Assembly (NCBI RefSeq): GCF_001466725.1
Contig: NZ_CP013650.1
Location: forward strand, 3,782,001 to 3,846,000
Source: Lacimicrobium alkaliphilum
GTDB lineage: Bacteria > Pseudomonadota > Gammaproteobacteria > Enterobacterales > Alteromonadaceae
Length of the DNA: 64,000 nt
Direction: 5' to 3'
Below, piece by piece: positions 45,461 through 53,323 of the stretch. How positions within the stretch are numbered: the first letter of the stretch is position 1; each line of letters starts with the position of its first letter. The position numbers and the translations under genes are program-made. Below the pieces are notes generated by a model, which made no database searches, was not told the origin of the DNA, and saw nothing but the letters and a program-made list of their open reading frames with translations.

Positions 45461-46471
45461 ATGCGCCCGTTGAATAGCCTGACCATCACGTCAATGACAG
45501 AACTCGATGAGTTGCTAAGCTCATCAGAGCAGCCTGTGCATATCAGAGGGCTATGTCAGCACTGGCCGGCGGTCACCGCAGGTAAAGCGTCGGATCAGTC
45601 GCTTGTCAGCTATTTAAAACAGTTTGATCAGGGTCAGCCTGTGACAACCTATCGTTATCCGGCGGGTTCGGCGGGACGGATTTTTTATAATGAAACGCTA
45701 ACTGGCTTTAATTTCGAAGCACAGCAACTGCCTTTCTCGGCGTTTGCCGAGCAGTTGCTTAACTATAAAGGTGATGCAGGCGGCGGGTTATACCTGGGTT
45801 CAACCCTATTGGATAAGTGGTTTAGCGGTTTTACCGAGGCCAATTGTCTGGATGTGTCGACCCCCTCGGAGCATATGACGCCGCTTGTAAGCCTGTGGAT
45901 GGGCAACCCCAGTCGTGTCGCGGCACACTTTGATTTTCCTGATAACCTGGCCTGCTGTATTAGTGGTCGCCGTCATGTAACGCTTTTTCCTCCTGAGCAA
46001 ATCGACAATCTTTACATTGGTCCGCTGGACTTTAATCCGGGTGGCCAGCCTATCAGTATGGTTGATCTGGAAGCGCCTGATTATGATCGTTTTCCGAAAT
46101 TCAGGCAGGCACTCGAACAGGCGCTGACAACAGAACTAGAGCCTGGTGATGCGTTATTTATTCCCAGTATGTGGTGGCATGCCATCGATGGCCGGGAACG
46201 GGTCAACACATTGGTCAACTATTGGTGGCGTAACACGCCAGCTTATCTTGGTGCCCCCATGGATGTACTGTTGCATGCCATAATGAGCCTGAAGGAGCTG
46301 CCTAAACGCCAGCGTGAAGGCTGGAAACACCTGTTGGATCACTATGTGTTTAATCACGAGCAACAGGACAGTGAGCATATTCCATCGCAACGACTGGGCC
46401 CCCAGACCCGCATTGATGCCGGCGCGGCACAACGACTCAGAACCATGCTGCTGAACAAACTTGGCCGCTAA
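45461..46471 (+). CDS. Cupin-like (JmjC-fold) iron/2-oxoglutarate oxygenase-type protein
   Basis: A 336-residue protein with a cupin_8/JmjC-like core. The iron-binding H-x-D lies in AAHFDFPDNLACC (about residue 155) and the distal His in SMWWHAIDG (about 240). VTLFPPEQIDNLY and EPGDALFIPSMWWH are typical of FIH-like hydroxylases. It is cytoplasmic, with no signal peptide. FIH-type enzymes hydroxylate amino-acid side chains, so a protein or peptide target is thinkable. It lies between SapC and the second halogenase, with 12- and 31-base gaps, and is probably co-transcribed. Confidence 0.87.
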   Translation: MRPLNSLTITSMTELDELLSSSEQPVHIRGLCQHWPAVTAGKASDQSLVSYLKQFDQGQPVTTYRYPAGSAGRIFYNETLTGFNFEAQQLPFSAFAEQLLNYKGDAGGGLYLGSTLLDKWFSGFTEANCLDVSTPSEHMTPLVSLWMGNPSRVAAHFDFPDNLACCISGRRHVTLFPPEQIDNLYIGPLDFNPGGQPISMVDLEAPDYDRFPKFRQALEQALTTELEPGDALFIPSMWWHAIDGRERVNTLVNYWWRNTPAYLGAPMDVLLHAIMSLKELPKRQREGWKHLLDHYVFNHEQQDSEHIPSQRLGPQTRIDAGAAQRLRTMLLNKLGR

Positions 46472-46502
46472 TTTAATGATACTGCTATAAGAGAGATTAA
46501 CG

Positions 46503-47987
46503 TTGAACAGGGTAAAGAAAGTCATAATCGCAGGGGGCGGCACAGCCGGTTGGATGGCTGCTGCTGCCATCTCGAAACTACTGGGGAAGAACCTGGAAAT
46601 ATGCCTGGTCGAATCTGATCAGATTGCCACCGTCGGCGTAGGTGAAGCGACCATCCCTCCCCTGTTGACCCTGCATAAATTGCTGGAAATCAAGGAGCAG
46701 GATTTTATGGTGGCCACTCAGGCGACCTTTAAACTGGGGATCAGCTTCGAAAACTGGCGCGACGTCAATGAAGACTATATTCACTCTTTTGGCACCACAG
46801 GCCAGGATTGCTGGGCCGCAGGCTTCCAGCATTTCTGGCTGAAAGGAAAACAGCAGGGCATTGCCTCAGATTACGGTGACTACTGTCCGGAGCTGCTGGC
46901 CTCACTGGCAGGGAAATTCGCCGTACAACCAAAGTCAGGTCTGAACTATGCCTACCATTTCGACGCCGGGCTCTACGCACAGTTTTTGCGTAAAATGGCT
47001 GAAAAACACGGCACCCGGCGGGTTGAAGGCAAGATCAGTGAAGTGCAGTGCTGCAACCAGACCGGCATGATCGATAGACTCATTCTTGAAAGCGGTGAAC
47101 AACTCGAAGGCGATCTTTTTATTGATTGCACAGGGTTTCGTGGGCTGCTGATCGAGCAAACCCTGCACACAGGCTATCTGGACTGGACCCATTGGCTGCC
47201 CTGCGACTCAGCGCTGGCAGTGCAGACCGAAAATACCAAACCGCCCATCCCTTATACCCGCTCCATTGCCCGCGAATCAGGCTGGCAATGGCGAATCCCG
47301 CTGCAACATCGTACCGGCAACGGCCTGGTCTACTGCAGCCGCTATATGAGCGATGAGCAGGCGGAACAAACCCTGCTCGATAACCTCGAAGGTGACCCCA
47401 TCACTCAGCCACGTCAGATTCGCTTCAGAACCGGTCAGCGCCGTTTGCACTGGAATAAAAACTGTGTGGCGCTGGGTCTGGCCAGTGGCTTTATTGAGCC
47501 ACTGGAATCCACCAGCATTCATCTGATCCAGCGGGGCATTGTGCGCCTGATGCAGATGTTTCCTCACACGGGCATTGTGCAGAGCGATATTGATGAATTT
47601 AATGGGCAGATGTTCTCAGAAGTGGAGAATATCCGCGACTTCATCATACTCCACTACCACGTAACCAATCGCCGTGACTCGGCTTTCTGGCGTCATTGTG
47701 CCGGCATGGATATTCCCGATTCGCTGGCCCATCGCATTGAGCTGTTCAGGGAAACCGGCAAGGTGTTTAAAGTGCCCAATGAATTGTTCGGTGAGAACTC
47801 CTGGACTCAGGTTATGTTAGGCCAGGGCATCATGCCACAACAGTATCATCCCATCGTGGATCAGATGAGCGATGAGGAACTGTCCCATTTTCTCAACCAG
47901 ATCCGCACTCAGTCGAGACGCATGGTGGATCAGCTTCCCAGTCATCAGGACTTTTTGCGTCATTATTGCCCGGCAGCAATGCCTTAA
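46503..47987 (+). CDS. Flavin-dependent tryptophan-halogenase-family protein (second copy)
   Basis: A 494-residue halogenase-family protein with the complete motif set: KVIIAGGGTAGWMAAAA at about 5-21, VGVGEATIPPL near 43, the putative catalytic Lys in TFKLGISFENW (about 76), W-x-W-x-I-P intact as WQWRIP (about 260) and FIEPLESTSIHLI with the expected Glu at about 331. It starts with TTG, preceded by AAGAGAG about eight bases upstream. Compared with the first copy, its halogenase motif is canonical, so if the cassette halogenates anything this copy is the better candidate. The substrate is unknown. It ends just before a perfect 22-bp inverted repeat. Confidence 0.9.
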   Translation: MNRVKKVIIAGGGTAGWMAAAAISKLLGKNLEICLVESDQIATVGVGEATIPPLLTLHKLLEIKEQDFMVATQATFKLGISFENWRDVNEDYIHSFGTTGQDCWAAGFQHFWLKGKQQGIASDYGDYCPELLASLAGKFAVQPKSGLNYAYHFDAGLYAQFLRKMAEKHGTRRVEGKISEVQCCNQTGMIDRLILESGEQLEGDLFIDCTGFRGLLIEQTLHTGYLDWTHWLPCDSALAVQTENTKPPIPYTRSIARESGWQWRIPLQHRTGNGLVYCSRYMSDEQAEQTLLDNLEGDPITQPRQIRFRTGQRRLHWNKNCVALGLASGFIEPLESTSIHLIQRGIVRLMQMFPHTGIVQSDIDEFNGQMFSEVENIRDFIILHYHVTNRRDSAFWRHCAGMDIPDSLAHRIELFRETGKVFKVPNELFGENSWTQVMLGQGIMPQQYHPIVDQMSDEELSHFLNQIRTQSRRMVDQLPSHQDFLRHYCPAAMP

Positions 47988-47991
47988 TGGT

Positions 47992-48064
47992 GTCAGTTAA
48001 AGATATCTGACTAGTGCAAATTGAGTTAAATGAGACTTTTAATAGTCAGATATCTTTAACTGAC
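47992..48064. repeat. Perfect 22-bp inverted repeat with a 29-base spacer
   Basis: The arm at 47992-48013 (beginning GTCAGTTAAAG and ending CTGACTA) is the exact reverse complement of 48043-48064. Both arms contain GATATC. It lies between the convergent second halogenase and lacI genes. It is AT-rich with no T-run, so it is unlike a standard terminator, but it could form a long hairpin that stops transcription in both directions. It could also be a small mobile repeat; copies elsewhere cannot be checked here. Confidence 0.85.
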
Positions 48065-48099
48065 TGGCATTGGGCCATCCCTCAGGAATTGTAAAGGTA

Positions 48100-49101
48100 T
48101 TAAGCTAAACGCCTGACCGAGTCACGCATCACCACAGTAGGCTCAAACAGGTTATGCAGTGGCTTTTTCTTGTCCTGGTAGATATGGTGGCGCACCCAGT
48201 TGGCCGCCATGCTGCCCATTTCTCCGGAAGGAAAATCAATAGTCGTCAGGTGCGGGAAGGTATAGCGCGACATGATGACGTTATCAAAACCCATCACCGA
48301 GATATCACCAGGCACATCCAGGTTATTGTCGCGGGCACAGTTCATTACCCCGCAGGCCATTTCATCATTGGCACACACCACCGCGGTGAAGGATTCTGAC
48401 TGCTGCAGAAGCTGCTGCAAGGCCAGCACACCACCTTCTTCGTGAAAATCACCTTCAATAAACAGTGACTCCGGCATAGCGCAGCCAAACTCCTGCAAGG
48501 CACGACGATGACCGGCAAGACGATCGCGCACGTCGGTTTTCCATGTGGGGCCGGAAACATAGGCTATCTGACGATGGCCCATTTCCAGCATAGTCTTGGT
48601 GGCCAGATAGCCACCCAATTCATTGTTCAGACAAATGCAGTTTTCCATCAGCCCAGGAATACTGCGGTTGATCACCACCACTGGTATGCCACTCTGATTG
48701 AGCTCCAGCAGATACTGATCGGATACTGCATCCACATGCAAAATCAGGGCGTCACATTTACGGCTGATAAGAAATTCGATGGCGTCTTTTTCACTGGCCT
48801 CATCACTGTGGCCGGCAGCCACGATAACGTGCTTGCCGGCTGCGCGCAGCTCACCCTCAACCCCGCTCATCATTTCGCCGAAAAAGGGTCCATAGAGCTC
48901 GGAAACCAATAAGCCGACGCTGTTGGTGCAATTAGAAGCCAACGACTGGGCAATAGAATTGGGCCGGTAGTTGAGCTCCTTCATTGCCTCCAGAACTTTG
49001 GCCCGCTTCGCTTCACTGACCCGGGTATTACCATTCATCACCCGCGACACCGTTGCCAGTGACACGCCCGCCAGTTCTGAGACCTGATATATGGTTGCCA
49101 T
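48100..49101 (-). CDS. LacI-family transcriptional regulator of the second sugar locus
   Basis: A complete 333-residue LacI protein: helix-turn-helix at 1-25 (TIYQVSELAGVSLATVSRVMNG), hinge (YRPNSIAQSLA) and a periplasmic-binding-like sensor domain (VGLLVSELYGPFFGEMMSGVE, VVVINRSIPGL, YVSGPTWKTDVRDRLAGHRRAL, VPGDISVMGFDN). It is the last gene after GH1 and the GPH permease on the same strand, so it is probably autoregulated through the operator at 51950-51963. The same operator elsewhere suggests it also controls the TonB receptor, FHS permease/GH3 and deacetylase genes. The effector is probably a beta-glucoside or glucose derivative (inferred). Confidence 0.94.
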   Translation of the reverse strand: MATIYQVSELAGVSLATVSRVMNGNTRVSEAKRAKVLEAMKELNYRPNSIAQSLASNCTNSVGLLVSELYGPFFGEMMSGVEGELRAAGKHVIVAAGHSDEASEKDAIEFLISRKCDALILHVDAVSDQYLLELNQSGIPVVVINRSIPGLMENCICLNNELGGYLATKTMLEMGHRQIAYVSGPTWKTDVRDRLAGHRRALQEFGCAMPESLFIEGDFHEEGGVLALQQLLQQSESFTAVVCANDEMACGVMNCARDNNLDVPGDISVMGFDNVIMSRYTFPHLTTIDFPSGEMGSMAANWVRHHIYQDKKKPLHNLFEPTVVMRDSVRRLA

Positions 49102-49135
49102 TTTTCCTTTGCTATCCTGTTATTCTTGTTGCAGC

Positions 49136-50467
49136 CTAAGTACCAATCCTTTCCAGTTCTTGTCGAACCTGTACTACTTTGGCGTCATTAAGCTTATAGA
49201 ATTTCATTACTGCAGCCACCAGCACAAAGGTAACGGCGGGTAACAGAGTAAATGAAAGCAGAATGCCCTGTCGGGTCTGTTCAGATTGTACCTGATTTGG
49301 CGCATATCCATAATAGGCCAGCAACCAGCCAGCCACAGCACCGCCTAAGGCCAGTCCCAGCTTGATAAAAAACACAATAGAGGAATAGGTCATGCCGGTA
49401 ATCCGCAGCCCGGTGCGCCACTGACCATAATCAACAATATCCGCCATCTTCGCCCACAACAGCGGTGTGCCCATCTGCAACACAAAACACCAGGCAATAT
49501 AGATCATAAAGGCCAGCACCAGTTGCTCAGAGTCCACAAAGAACGCGGCAACACAAAGTACAGCAGCAATGAGCTGAATCAGTATGTACGCCTTTACTTT
49601 ACACAGCCTTTTCGCCAGCCACTGAGCCAGGGCACAACCAAGAATATTACCCACCATACCCAATGTGACAAACAAGGTAATCAAATCCTCACGTCCCAGA
49701 TAGTACTTCACATAATAAATCGCCAGGGTATTGCGGATGACCATGCCAAATAGCACCAGAATCGCTGCAATACAGAGTATTCTCCACTGGTCATTTTGCC
49801 ACAAAGAGGCCATATCCTGTCTGAAAGAGGAGTTCTGGGTCGCAGGCGGAAAGATACGTTCTTTAGTGCCGGCAAAACACAGCCAGAAAAATATCACACC
49901 AACAGCGCTCATGGCGGCAATGGTGAGCTGATAGCCAAGGGCCTTGTCTCCCTGGCCGAACCAGTCCACCAGCGGCAGGGTAAAGGCCGTCACCAACAAT
50001 CCACCGAGCATACCGAATACAAAGCGGTAGGACTGCACCGATACCCTCTCACCGGGATCGGCTGTCAGCACACCACCCAGCGCCGAATAGGGAATATTGA
50101 TGGCAGTATAGGCCAGCATCAGCAGGCCATAAGTCACAAAGGCATAAACTACTTTACCGTCGGGGGACAGGTCCGGCGTGGTAAAGGCGAGAACACTGAT
50201 CAGGCCAAAGGGCACGGCCAGCCACAACAAATAGGGCCGGAATTTCCCATGACGGCTGTTGGTTCTGTCGTTGATGGCACCCATCAGGGGGTCTGTGACG
50301 GCGTCGAAGATGCGCACAACAAGAAATAACGTACCGACAATGGCCGGGGAAATCCCAAACACATCGGTATAAAAGAATGACAGGAACAGCATGACCGACT
50401 GAAAGACGATATTGCTGGCCGTATCTCCCAGACCATAAGCGACTTTTTCTTTTACCGACAAGGCCAT
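49136..50467 (-). CDS. GPH-family glycoside:cation symporter (MelB-like)
   Basis: A 443-residue inner-membrane transporter of the glycoside-pentoside-hexuronide family. Typical features are KVAYGLGDTASNIVFQSV at the N-terminus, RIFDAVTDPLMGAINDRTNSRHGKFRPYLLW (Asp residues of the cation/sugar site), AYTAINIPYSALGGVLT and MADIVDYGQWRTGLRITGMTYS, plus about 12 membrane helices. It starts directly after the GH1 stop codon. The likely cargo is a disaccharide or oligosaccharide (cellobiose-like) that GH1 then splits in the cytoplasm. Confidence 0.92.
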   Translation of the reverse strand: MALSVKEKVAYGLGDTASNIVFQSVMLFLSFFYTDVFGISPAIVGTLFLVVRIFDAVTDPLMGAINDRTNSRHGKFRPYLLWLAVPFGLISVLAFTTPDLSPDGKVVYAFVTYGLLMLAYTAINIPYSALGGVLTADPGERVSVQSYRFVFGMLGGLLVTAFTLPLVDWFGQGDKALGYQLTIAAMSAVGVIFFWLCFAGTKERIFPPATQNSSFRQDMASLWQNDQWRILCIAAILVLFGMVIRNTLAIYYVKYYLGREDLITLFVTLGMVGNILGCALAQWLAKRLCKVKAYILIQLIAAVLCVAAFFVDSEQLVLAFMIYIAWCFVLQMGTPLLWAKMADIVDYGQWRTGLRITGMTYSSIVFFIKLGLALGGAVAGWLLAYYGYAPNQVQSEQTRQGILLSFTLLPAVTFVLVAAVMKFYKLNDAKVVQVRQELERIGT

Positions 50468-51844
50468 TTACTTCGCTCCACCTTGTTGTTTAACATTACC
50501 GGACTGTGCTTTTTGCAACAGAAAATCCCGGTATGCATAACCACTGGATTTGATAATACGCTGTTGGCTGTGGTAGTCCACATAGACAATGCCAAAGCGC
50601 TTCAGGTACCCCTCCGCCCACTCAAAATTATCCATCAGACTCCAGGCAAAATAGCCCCTGACATCCACACCTTTTATGGCTGCATCATGTACCGCACGCA
50701 AATGGCTTTGCAGATAAGCCAGACGTTCAGGATCATCCACCTTGCCATCAACCAGTTTATCGACCATGGCGGCACCATTTTCTGTGATGTATACGGCAGG
50801 CAACTGGTAGCGTTGATGATAATCCAGCAGTAAATCTGTCAGGCCCTGAGGAAACACTTCCCAGCCCATATCCGTCAAGGGCTGCTGCTCATGTTCGAGC
50901 TTTTCAAACAGCTCTGTAGATGAGGCCTGATAGCGCTCGCGGGTGTAATAGTTAATGCCAATATAATCCAGTTTGTGGCCAATGATGGCCAGATCACCAG
51001 CCTGTACCGGCGGATGTTCATCTTCCGGCAATTTATCCAGTACATCGGGATAGCGCTGTTCCAGTAACGGCTGTAGATACCAGTGATTAAAGTATTCGTC
51101 AGCCATTTTTGCCGCCTCAATATCCTCCGCGGAATCTGATTCCGGATAACAGGGGCTGAAATTCAGTACGATGCCATTCAGGGCCTCCGGCGCATTGTCG
51201 TCCAGCACCTGCATCGCCAGGCCATGGGCTAACAAAAGATGGTGGGCCGCCTGCTTACCGTAAGCACGGCTCTTGTGCCCGGGAGCATGAATACCCGCCT
51301 CATAGCCCAGATAAGCACTGCAAAAGGGCTCATTCAGAGTGGCATAGGAATACACCCTGTCGCCAAAAGCACGGGACACCAACTGCGCATAATCACGAAA
51401 TTTGAAAGCGGTTTCCCGGTTCAGCCAGCCGCCCTTATCTTCCAGATGCTGGGGCAAATCCCAGTGATACAGGGTAACAAATGCCTTAATGCCGTATTCA
51501 TTGAGGCGATCCAGTAAGGCAATATAAAAGTCCAGTCCCTGCTGATTGACACTCCCATCGGCGTGCATAACCCTCGCCCAGGAGACCGAAAACCGATAGG
51601 CATCCACGCCCAAAGATCTGATCAGTCTGAGATCTTCCTCCCAGTGATGCACATGATCACAGGCCCTTTTACCATCTGAACCGTCACGGATTTTGCCCGG
51701 TGTGGCACAAAAGGTATCCCAGATCGTATCCAGCCTGGACTCTGCGGCACCTTCAATCTGAAAAGAAGCGGTTGCTACACCAAAAATAAATTCCTTGCTC
51801 AGCAAAGGGGACGTGAGGGGTAATGAAATTGCCTTGTTATTCAA
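50468..51844 (-). CDS. GH1 beta-glucosidase
   Basis: A 458-residue family 1 glycoside hydrolase without a signal peptide, therefore cytoplasmic. FIFGVATASFQIEGA is the family N-terminal signature; the acid/base Glu is in TLNEPFCSAYLGY (about residue 169) and the nucleophile Glu in YITENGAAM (about 352); FAWSLMDNFEWAEGY is near the C-terminus. It would hydrolyse cellobiose-like beta-glucosides to glucose. It starts with TTG, supported by AGGA seven bases upstream. It is the first gene of the GH1-permease-LacI unit and divergent from the FHS permease, with a shared LacI-type operator in between. Confidence 0.95.
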   Translation of the reverse strand: MNNKAISLPLTSPLLSKEFIFGVATASFQIEGAAESRLDTIWDTFCATPGKIRDGSDGKRACDHVHHWEEDLRLIRSLGVDAYRFSVSWARVMHADGSVNQQGLDFYIALLDRLNEYGIKAFVTLYHWDLPQHLEDKGGWLNRETAFKFRDYAQLVSRAFGDRVYSYATLNEPFCSAYLGYEAGIHAPGHKSRAYGKQAAHHLLLAHGLAMQVLDDNAPEALNGIVLNFSPCYPESDSAEDIEAAKMADEYFNHWYLQPLLEQRYPDVLDKLPEDEHPPVQAGDLAIIGHKLDYIGINYYTRERYQASSTELFEKLEHEQQPLTDMGWEVFPQGLTDLLLDYHQRYQLPAVYITENGAAMVDKLVDGKVDDPERLAYLQSHLRAVHDAAIKGVDVRGYFAWSLMDNFEWAEGYLKRFGIVYVDYHSQQRIIKSSGYAYRDFLLQKAQSGNVKQQGGAK

Positions 51845-51949
51845 TGTTCTGTCCTGTTGATGCCGGAGTTACCGCTGGCGATTATGTGCCTCTATCCGAA
51901 AAGCAGATGTTGATAATTTGTTGCACAACGGATTTCATGATGCTACAAA

Positions 51950-51963
51950 TGTAAGCGCTTTCA
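51950..51963. promoter_or_regulatory. LacI-type operator TGTAAGCGCTTTCA in divergent promoter region
   Basis: This 14-bp near-palindrome with the AGCGCT core lies 106 bases from the GH1 start and 92 bases from the FHS permease start, so one site can control both operons. It differs from the perfect operator at 39959-39972 in one half (TTTCA for TTACA), and the same TTTC variant recurs at 58838-58851. Confidence 0.75.
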
Positions 51964-52054
51964 CAAAGTGTAAACCTAATGTTAGCCAATGGTCAATGTG
52001 TAGATGCACAGGCTGACATAAATGGCGTAACCCGGATTCGGAAAAGGCACCTCT

Positions 52055-53323
52055 ATGACAACTTCAATACCACCTCAACAGCCTGTGCGCGGCAATAGCC
52101 TGCCGATGGCAATGATTTCACTCACCGCATTATTTTTCATGTGGGGGTTTATCACGGCACTGAACGATATTCTGATCCCTCACCTGAAAAGCGTATTCAG
52201 CCTCAGCTACACCCAGGCCATGCTGGTACAGTTTTGCTTTTTTATGGCTTACTTTCTGGTTTCCATACCCGCCGGACGTATTGTCGATAAAATTGGCTTT
52301 CAGAAAGGTATCAGTCTGGGTTTGCTGACCGCGGCCGCAGGTTGTTTGTTATTTGTGCCTTCGGCCCTGTATACCACTTACTGGATGTTTCTGGGGGCAC
52401 TGTTTATTCTCGCTGCCGGTGTCACCATATTGCAGGTAGCCGCCAATCCTCTGGTGACCCTGCTGGGCAATCCTGATACTGCGGAATCCAGACTGACCAT
52501 GACCCAGGCCTTCAACTCGCTGGGCACCACCGTGGCACCGGTGATAGGCGGCATTCTGATCTTTTCTCATATTGAAGGCAGCGAGCAATCCGCCGATTCG
52601 GTGATTGTGCCTTATATCGGTCTGGCATTGGTTCTGATTGGTCTGGCTGCCTTTTTCGTCAGAATGCGCCTGCCGGAAACCGGCAACCATATTCCCAGCG
52701 CTGCGGATTTACTTGATTCCAACGCCAAAACGCCACTGAAAGACTATCCACACCTTATTCTCGGGGCCCTGGGTATTTTTTTATATGTCGGTGCTGAGGT
52801 TTCCATCGGCAGCTTTCTGGTCAATTACCTGGGCGAAGACACCGTAATGGGCATGAGTGAAGGTCAGGCGTCCAAATATATAGCCTACTACTGGGGTGGT
52901 GCCATGGTGGGACGCTTTATCGGTGCCCTGCTGATGCAGAGAATCGCCCCGGGCAAACTGCTGGGCTTTAACAGCGCCGCCTCTATAGCCTTGTTGTTGC
53001 TGACTATTTTCAGTACCGGACAACTGGCCATGTGGAGCGTATTGCTGGTAGGTCTGTGTAACTCGATCATGTTCCCCACTATTTTCAGTCTGGCCTTAAA
53101 AGGGCTGGGTAAAGACACCAGTCGCGGTTCTGGTCTGCTCTGTCTGGCCATCGTTGGTGGTGCTGTGGTGCCTTTACTGCAAGGAGTGCTGGCCGACAGT
53201 ATCGGGCTACAATTGTCCTTCCTGCTGCCTTTGGTGTGCTATCTGTATATCGGTTTCTATGGTCTGGCTGGTGCCACAGTGCGCGCTAAATCCTTTTCCA
53301 ACACCGAGCAGGAGGTTGTCTGA
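52055..53323 (+). CDS. FHS-family sugar/H+ symporter (MFS), probable glucose permease
   Basis: A 422-residue major-facilitator transporter of the FHS branch. [25 protein letters not shown] is nearly identical to the same stretch of the permease at 3210-4463, and similarity continues ([56 protein letters not shown]). The two are clear paralogues serving two different sugar operons. Here the partner is an exported GH3 enzyme whose start overlaps the permease stop by one base (TGATG), so glucose released by GH3 is the likely substrate. Confidence 0.92.
   Translation: MTTSIPPQQPVRGNSLPMAMISLTALFFMWGFITALNDILIPHLKSVFSLSYTQAMLVQFCFFMAYFLVSIPAGRIVDKIGFQKGISLGLLTAAAGCLLFVPSALYTTYWMFLGALFILAAGVTILQVAANPLVTLLGNPDTAESRLTMTQAFNSLGTTVAPVIGGILIFSHIEGSEQSADSVIVPYIGLALVLIGLAAFFVRMRLPETGNHIPSAADLLDSNAKTPLKDYPHLILGALGIFLYVGAEVSIGSFLVNYLGEDTVMGMSEGQASKYIAYYWGGAMVGRFIGALLMQRIAPGKLLGFNSAASIALLLLTIFSTGQLAMWSVLLVGLCNSIMFPTIFSLALKGLGKDTSRGSGLLCLAIVGGAVVPLLQGVLADSIGLQLSFLLPLVCYLYIGFYGLAGATVRAKSFSNTEQEVV

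Noticed and set aside
43144..47987. Halogenase genes as part of a secondary-metabolite cluster
   Set aside because: No polyketide or peptide synthase, RiPP precursor, chorismate enzyme or exporter is nearby; the surrounding genes are carbohydrate uptake and hydrolysis.
47992..48064. Inverted repeat as an insertion-sequence end
   Set aside because: No transposase or fragment lies between or next to the arms, and no flanking target duplication is evident.
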